64,000 nt of DNA from Favolaschia claudopus (taxonomy: Eukaryota > Basidiomycota > Agaricomycetes > Agaricales > Mycenaceae), in assembly GCA_037176885.1 (NCBI GenBank), contig JAWWNJ010000015.1:1488001-1552000 (forward strand). The letters run 5' to 3'. This document shows positions 58,600 through 64,000 of this stretch, piece by piece. Within the stretch, counting starts at the first letter, position 1. Each line of letters starts with the position of its first letter. A program made the position numbers and the translations under genes. A model generated the notes under the pieces. It worked only from the letters and a program-made list of their open reading frames with translations. It searched no databases and was not told where the DNA came from.

Positions 58600-59724
58600 T
58601 CACTGTGTCTCGATGTCACAGCGTTTGGCAACAGAAGGGCAGAGCTTCGAGGGCGAAGGGACGCAGGGAGCGGCGCTGCCACTACATGCGGAAGTGGTCG
58701 GCAGAGCGGTGGAGCGACGATGATTCGCTTCAAAAGGCGTGACACGGCACCAAGTGCCGGCCATGAAACCTCCGTTGCGAATAAGATAGGACGCCGCATC
58801 CAAGGAAGAAAGGGAGACTTTCAAAGTTAGGGTTCTCCGCGTCTTAAATTCTTCTGGACGGGTCAAGAAAGAATACTGTTTGAGCTCTCCTGGAAATTGG
58901 TCGACAGGTTCGCGTATCGACCACGTGTGACGGAGCGATCCTTTAACCACTTCGGAACTGTAGGCCTGAGGTCGACGGGACAAAGGCATGGGCACGCCGT
59001 GGAAAACAACCGAGTGCCAGCGCTCATCGGTATCAAAATCAGGGCATTCATAATCTGCGGGAAGTTCTAGAAGCGGGCGGATAACAGACCAGATCTTCTC
59101 AGACTGCTGCGCGAGAGTTTGTACGGTGCAGACGTTTGGGTTTGGCTGCAATATCAGGTTTCCTTTGCGACTCCAGTGTGCGCCAGTTACGCTGGCGTGA
59201 GCGTCGCCAAAGACATCCGTGAGGGCCAAGCCGAGGGCATTGAAGAGGTCAAGAGCTCTCGCAGCAAAGGGCTTAACCTCTCGGTTGTCAAAGCGGATTA
59301 TGAGGGAGGAAGGGACGTGGTCTGTCTTCAGCGGCGTGGGCAGAGTAGGCTTGGCGCTGCTGTCACGCGTGACATCAGCATACGTGGCAAATTTCTGGCC
59401 GGCGTGGTCAGTGACGGGGTCGCTCTCCTGCGTTGTGGTAGATGGCGTGGTATCGGGCAAAGGGGGTGGTTTGTCGTCGCTGGAATCGGCGGGGTGGTGG
59501 CATGATAATGGGCCGGATTGGGCAATGTGGCGGCCAAGGAGTGCGAGAACCCCCAGAATGTGGGGGCTGAATGCAGGTGGTGACGTGGTGTCGCGAATGA
59601 GCATGCATGTGGCTAGAGCAGAGTCGAGTAAGGTCTCCAGGCGATGGTACTGCTGGACGAGGTCAAGGGTGAGGTCCTGCCCATGGGCGAGATTTTGATG
59701 GTGGTGGTTTACTGATGAGATCAT
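58600..59724 (-). mobile_element. Solo LINE ORF1-like (gag/nucleic-acid-binding) gene
   Basis: Uninterrupted 374-codon frame resembling the first ORF of fungal non-LTR retrotransposons. Visible pieces are a helical N-terminus, KFATYADVTRDSS, SLIIRFDNREVKP (an RRM-like strand), LFNALGLALTDVFGDAHASV, WSRKGNLILQPNPN, WHSVVFHGVPMP, and LVLK-type strands (RRTLTLKVSLSSLDAASYL) ending in GTWCRVTPFEANHR. Where a CCHC zinc knuckle would normally follow, the Cys spacing is irregular (ACSGSAAPCVPSP...CPSVAKRC), so the C-terminus looks decayed. No reverse transcriptase or endonuclease follows. A poly(A)-like tract lies about 300 bp downstream on its strand. It is either a truncated element or a retained host gene. 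Confidence 0.62.
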
Positions 59725-59759
59725 CCCTTGGCACCGCGACCCTCGATCCCCAATCGAAC

Positions 59760-60648
59760 ATGGCCAGACCAGTACTCTCCCATCTCTTGACTTTCAATTC
59801 CGCACGTTTGGGAGAACTTTCCGTCTTGCACCAAAACGTGTCTGGAATTTTCGCCGCCCTTTCCACCACTGAACAAAGAGATTTCGTCGACAAATTGCTC
59901 ACTTTCCGAGCGAACCTCGACACACACGGCGACGACGTCGAGTTTCTAAGAAGCTTGAATTTGTTGAAGCCAGTTCCTACTGCCTCGGATGTGCCTCGCG
60001 CCAAGGCTGCACTCATCGACTCCTCCAATTGGCATCTGGCTATGTGTTTGCGGGTACGTTGACGTTCGTATTCTCATGATTTTCTTTGTACTCATATCAC
60101 CACAGTACTCGACACCAACCCGCATCGCCGAGGCAGTTCCGTTTCTAGAACAAGTCATCGCAGGCCACAAGCGCAACCACCCCGACGGTGAGGTTGACGT
60201 TACGCCCGAGATGTATCTCGGTGTTGCGCTCCATGAGCAGCCTGGGCAAGAAGAGGCTTCGATCGCGCATTTTCGAGCTGCGTACGACGCCGCGCCTGAT
60301 ATCGGAGACCAGTGCAACACTCAGATCTGGTCGCGGGCATGCTACAGTCGCCTTCTTCACCGTCTCGGGAGAGAAAAAGAAGCTCGGGAGCAGGACGATG
60401 AGGTCTGGTGCGTCCACTCATGCTTCGTTTTTGGTAGTGGCTCGCGGTTTGCTCACAAGCAATGAATTGTTTGATATAGTGCCTGGATCATGACGCATCC
60501 GTTTGCGATGACACCAAGCGAGTTTCGCAATTTGGTCACCGATCCCAAGCACGAAGGCAAGAATCCCATCTTAGAAACCCCCGACATGAAGGAATACTTT
60601 GGGAACATGATGGAGCTTGGACCGGGGATGGTGATTCATTTTGGATGA
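59760..60648 (+). CDS. Small helical (TPR-like) protein of unknown function
   Basis: The ATG at 59760 has a better start context than the in-frame ATG at 59715, which would overlap the divergent LINE-like ORF. Three exons join: MARPVLSHLLTFNSARLGEL, then DFVDKLLTFRANL and SNWHLAMCLR; then YSTPTRIAEAVPFLEQVIAG and EMYLGVALHEQPGQEEASIA with FRAAYDAAPDIGDQCNTQ; and last WIMTHPFAMTPSEFRNLV ending MVIHFG. Repeated helices with A/G-L-A spacing (YLGVALHEQ...AIAHFRAAYDAAP, WSRACYSRLLHRLGREKEAR) suggest tetratricopeptide-like repeats. I do not recognise the family. Confidence 0.6.
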
Positions 60649-61117
60649 CGGGATTGTTTAGTAGAAGAATCGAATTTTGGTTCAAGATGTTCTCAATCTT
60701 ATTCTTGTGCACTAAACCCACGCGAAAACAGACTTATCATGAAATCGCGTTTGACATAACGTGACCGCGTTGCATGAGGTAATTGTAATTACGCGCTTGT
60801 GTTGCACGGTTCCCACGCTTCTTTGGTTGCCAACTTGTCGCCAATCTTCAAGCCACCATCAGCTGAAGTTAACACACTGAGGCGAGGCTCTCTCAAATCT
60901 CAAGAGCCAGTATTTCTGAGCCCGTCGTTCGTGACCACTGCCATTGAGAATCTCAGCCATCAGCCTCGAGGTCGTATGATGGACGTTCTTCTTGACGGAA
61001 AAGGATATCTCAGCCCAATATGGGTTGGACCTACAAACAGCCTGATGGACGCCGGCTGTCCCTTCCAGGTCTCTCCTCAACCACCGTGGCGCGCAAGTGG
61101 TTGTCTCTTTCTCGCCC
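60649..61117. other. Intergenic region upstream of the P450 gene
   Basis: About 470 bp. An open frame on the plus strand (60799-61215) runs through into the P450 exon in a different frame and has no motif. I take this as promoter and 5' UTR. Confidence 0.5.
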
Positions 61118-63259
61118 ATGGAATGTTCCGCGTCCCTGCTCTTTTCCTGGCTCTTCAAGGCTCTGGGATTATTCTTAGCCTTGGTCATAGCCAGAGGCAT
61201 CTTCTGGCTCGTTAATCTGCTCTGGGTAGCACCTCTGCTCGATCCTCTTGCATATCTGCCGGGACCAGAGGCTCCAGCTTTCCAGAGTCACTTTAGCCAG
61301 GTCAACGAGTGAGTTCATGGGCAGATGCATGTCTAATAAGTACATCCGACCTGACCCTTGCGCCAGTCCAGATATCACTCCGGAAGTCTATCGCGACTGG
61401 ACGCACAACTTGTTTGGGAAAACATTCCGCTATCATGGCTATGGACGACACGACTATCGTCTCATGTCGTTCGACCTACGAGTTCTTTCGCACGTGTTGA
61501 CCTCGCCTGTGTACGAAAAGCCATGGCAAACGAGAGCTTACTTGGGAAGGCTTTTGGGTCGCGGTACGCACTTGGGGATTTTTCTCCAAGAAATACATTC
61601 ATTGAGTAATTCTAGGCGTTTTCAACATGGAAGGCCCTGAGCACCGGGCTTTGGTGAGGGGATCGCTTTCCTCATGATGTGTTCAACCTCATCTTCCCGC
61701 CAGCGCAAACTCATCGGTCCAGCGTTCACGGCTCAAGCAGTGAAAGGCATGAGTCCCATCTTTCTTCAAAAGGCTGAGGAACTCCGTGATCGTTGGGATG
61801 CTCTTGTATCGGCCGATGGCTCGAGTTGTGCGACTTTTGACGTCGCACACTGGATCTCGAGGACGACTTTTGATATTTTCGGTCTTGCGGGTTTCGACTA
61901 CCACTTCAACGCTCTGCACGACGAGTCTGAGCAAGGTATATATGATTCCTTCACATAATGGCGTATTGCATCTAATTCACGGATGCAGTGTATTCGGCCT
62001 ACCGCCGTATGTTCTCGATATCGGACAAAGCATCACAGCTCCGAGTTTTGAAGCAGCTGTATCTACCCATCGCGGAAAAAATATGGGTGAGTTCATGACC
62101 AGAATACAGACTACATTGAAGCTGATTGATTTCTGCAGCCGGATCAGGACGATAAAATTACACAGCAATGCCTCAAGACCATTCGGGATAGCGGGATCAG
62201 TCTTATTAATACGAAGCGAGAGGCCTGCATGGCTGAAAAGCCTGATTTTGCGTCGAATGAGAAGGACATTCTCAGTCTCCTGAGTACGTTGTGCTTTCGT
62301 CCCTTACGGCCTATTCTGACCCTATTTTCACTGCAGTTAAATCCAACTTGACCAACGAACCTTCCAATCAATTATCCGATACCGACCTGCTTGACCAACT
62401 ATCGTCTTTCCTTTTCGCTGGATCAGACTCGACCGCTGTCGCCATCACTTGGTGCCTTCACATTCTTTCTCAACATCCAGAAATTCAAGATCGACTTCGC
62501 GTGGAAATCATATCAGGGCCTGCCTCGGAAGCCTCGCCTTCGTCAAGACGCAACAGCACCTCGTCAATCTCGTCCACTTCTTCAACCTTACAAACCGATG
62601 CGATCGATTCTTTACCTTACCTCGACGCCGTCTTGCGCGAGACGCTCCGAGTCACCCCGCCTGTGCATGGGACGCGTGAGTCATTCTCTGAATATTGAGG
62701 ATGAACATTGACACCGACGCGAAAATGCACAGTTCGTGTCGCGACCGCAGACGACTTAATTCCGGTTTCCTCGCCCGTCGTCCTTCGCAATGGCAAAGTC
62801 ATTCACGAAAATGAGCACATCCGCATCAAAAAGGGTAGCTTCGTCCACTTACCTGTGGAAGGGGTCAACCTGTCAGAGGATATCTGGGGCCCAGATGCAA
62901 GAGAGTTCAAGTAAGTTCCAGACGATTTGCCCTTCCTGCGCTTCGCTCAGTCTTTCATTTGCAATTGCAGCCCTGATCGTTGGAATTCTCTTCCCGCTGG
63001 AGCCACATCCCCGGCGTTCCCGGGTCTCGCAAACCTCATGTCTTTCTCATTCGGCCGCGCTTCGTGCCCAGGGTACCGTTTTGCGCTACTCGAAGCCAAA
63101 GTCATCCTTGCCACTCTCCTTCCTCAGTTCGTCTTCAGCCCTGTTGAGGGCATAGAAATCGGCAAATACAACAGCGTTCTTACGCGACCATTCGTACGCG
63201 GGAAACTAGACACCGAAGGCATTCAACTCCCGCTCCGCATTTCCCGATACACTGATTAG
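61118..63259 (+). CDS. Cytochrome P450 monooxygenase
   Basis: ER-membrane haem monooxygenase of the fungal class II type. The ATG at 61118 starts an N-terminal membrane anchor (WLFKALGLFLALVIARGIFW), then a Pro-rich hinge (YLPGPEAPAFQSH). Conserved elements, joined over about eight short introns: helix C region EHRALRKLIGPAFT, the oxygen-binding I helix FLFAGSDSTAVAITWC, ExxR in LRETLRVTPP, the PERF-like DAREFNPDRWNSLP, and the haem loop LMSFSFGRASCPGYRFALLE with the Cys ligand (F-x-x-G-x-x-x-C-x-G). It ends LRISRYTD at 63259. No frame breaks were needed. Substrate unknown; such enzymes are abundant in wood- and litter-decay fungi. Confidence 0.92.
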
Positions 63260-63437
63260 GCTTTTTCTGGAATATGTGTTTCATTCGTTCCTTCAATTAA
63301 CTGTAGCAATAGTTGGATATTTATCTCGGATGTAGTAGATACAAGGTTCACAGTAATAACAATGGAGTCTAGCAATGTGTGTGTCGCAATTGTTGGGAAA
63401 GCATGCAAGAAAGAAAGAGATATTTGTGAGCTCTAAA

Positions 63438-64000
63438 TTAGTGAGATGATTTGACGACCCGTTGGCAGAATTTTGCTCGGGCATGCGAGCAGACGTTGTG
63501 CGCGATTGTGATTCCACCGAACCTTTGAGCAAGGTTCGTGATGGTCGTGTCTTCATTGTCGTTGTTGGAGTCTTCGACGACGTAGATCTCCTTCTGAACG
63601 AAGGAGACGGAAGGGGACTCGTCCTCTTCTTCGTCGCTGCTGTCCACCGACAAATCGATGAACACTGGGGAGGCCGGACGAGGAACAGGGCGGCGAGGCG
63701 AGGCTGCGGATACGGTCGGTCGGTCGGGGAAAAGACGCAAAACGGCTAAGAGGCTTACCTTGTGGGGCCGCCTTCTGTTTGCTGACCATGGGCTCATCGA
63801 AATCAGCCACCAGCTGACCAACCTTGCAGAATTTGCACCCTATACAAGATGGGTCAGCCAATGCGATACAGTGCTGAAGACTGCTCACTCTTGACGGTTG
63901 GGTCTAAGGACTTTGTGTGTCGCCCAGTGCTAAAGGCGGCTGTGAATGCAGCAGTGAAACCAAATCAAATAGACGCACATTCCATCGCAGTCCAGACATC
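63438..64000 (-). CDS. 3' part of an unknown gene (runs off the right edge)
   Basis: Terminal exons on the minus strand. Reading leftward: an exon with KSLDPTVKRCKFCKVGQLVA and DFDEPMVSKQKAAPQ, then an intron (donor GTAAGC near 63762), then SPRRPVPRPASPVFIDLSVD with an acidic run (SSDEEEDESP), ending RVVKSSH at the TAA of 63438. The CKFC pair might be half of a zinc site. Upstream, the frame is open to about 63950, where a stop or further intron occurs. No family recognised. Confidence 0.45.

Noticed and set aside
60799..61215. 138-codon plus-strand frame before the P450
   Set aside because: Out of frame with the P450 exon it overlaps and has no recognisable domain.
1..64000. CRISPR arrays, rRNA genes, terminal repeats of LTR or DNA transposons
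   Set aside because: None seen; the genome is eukaryotic and no direct or inverted repeats of the required size were noticed by eye.

Overview
The window is nuclear DNA of a filamentous fungus, almost certainly a basidiomycete of the Agaricomycetes type. Genes are dense and lie on both strands. They are cut by many short introns (mostly 45-70 nt, GT/GC...AG), promoters are C/T-rich, and the protein families fit: an RNA-dependent RNA polymerase, UVRAG/Vps38, POL2, PUF, an HMG-box factor, an ABCG pump and a P450. Gene models below were built by joining exon frames by eye at plausible splice sites. Outer coordinates are firm where stated, but some inner junctions are estimates.

Layout, left to right. 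0-7.2 kb: the 3' end of an unknown gene, a spliceosomal MFAP1-like protein with an added zinc knuckle and RD/RS tail, and a QDE-1-type RNA-dependent RNA polymerase. 7.2-12.6 kb: an FAD-dependent oxidoreductase converging on a WGR-domain poly(ADP-ribose) polymerase. 13.5-18.8 kb: an HMG-box transcription factor, a class 1A-type dihydroorotate dehydrogenase and a BTB/POZ protein whose frame depends on a 7-nt microexon. 19.3-26.4 kb: the DNA polymerase epsilon catalytic subunit. 26.7-29.7 kb: a Fic-like protein with a degenerate motif, an F-box-like protein and a metallophosphoesterase. 29.7-34.9 kb: a gene-poor stretch with ORF fragments and a tandem pair of acyl-protein-thioesterase-type hydrolases, one of which has lost its catalytic Ser and His. 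34.9-41.7 kb: a secreted PNGase A-like amidase, an uncharacterised conserved-looking protein, a UBX protein and an acidic coiled-coil protein. 41.8-51.1 kb: UVRAG/Vps38, a Pumilio (PUF) protein with a one-base frame break, and ribosomal protein S29. 51.4-64 kb: a full-size ABCG transporter, a GNAT acetyltransferase, a solo LINE ORF1-like gene, a small helical protein, a cytochrome P450 and the 3' part of one more gene.

Functionally this is mostly housekeeping: splicing, replication, DNA-damage signalling, pyrimidine synthesis, translation and PI3K-complex trafficking. Mixed in are genome-defence, secretion and detoxification genes. I see no secondary-metabolite cluster, CRISPR array, rRNA or convincing tRNA. 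The strongest oddities are the dead thioesterase paralogue, the PUF frame break, the 7-nt microexon, the Fic-like protein without its catalytic His, GC-AG introns, and the LINE ORF1 gene overlapping the 5' end of a neighbour.
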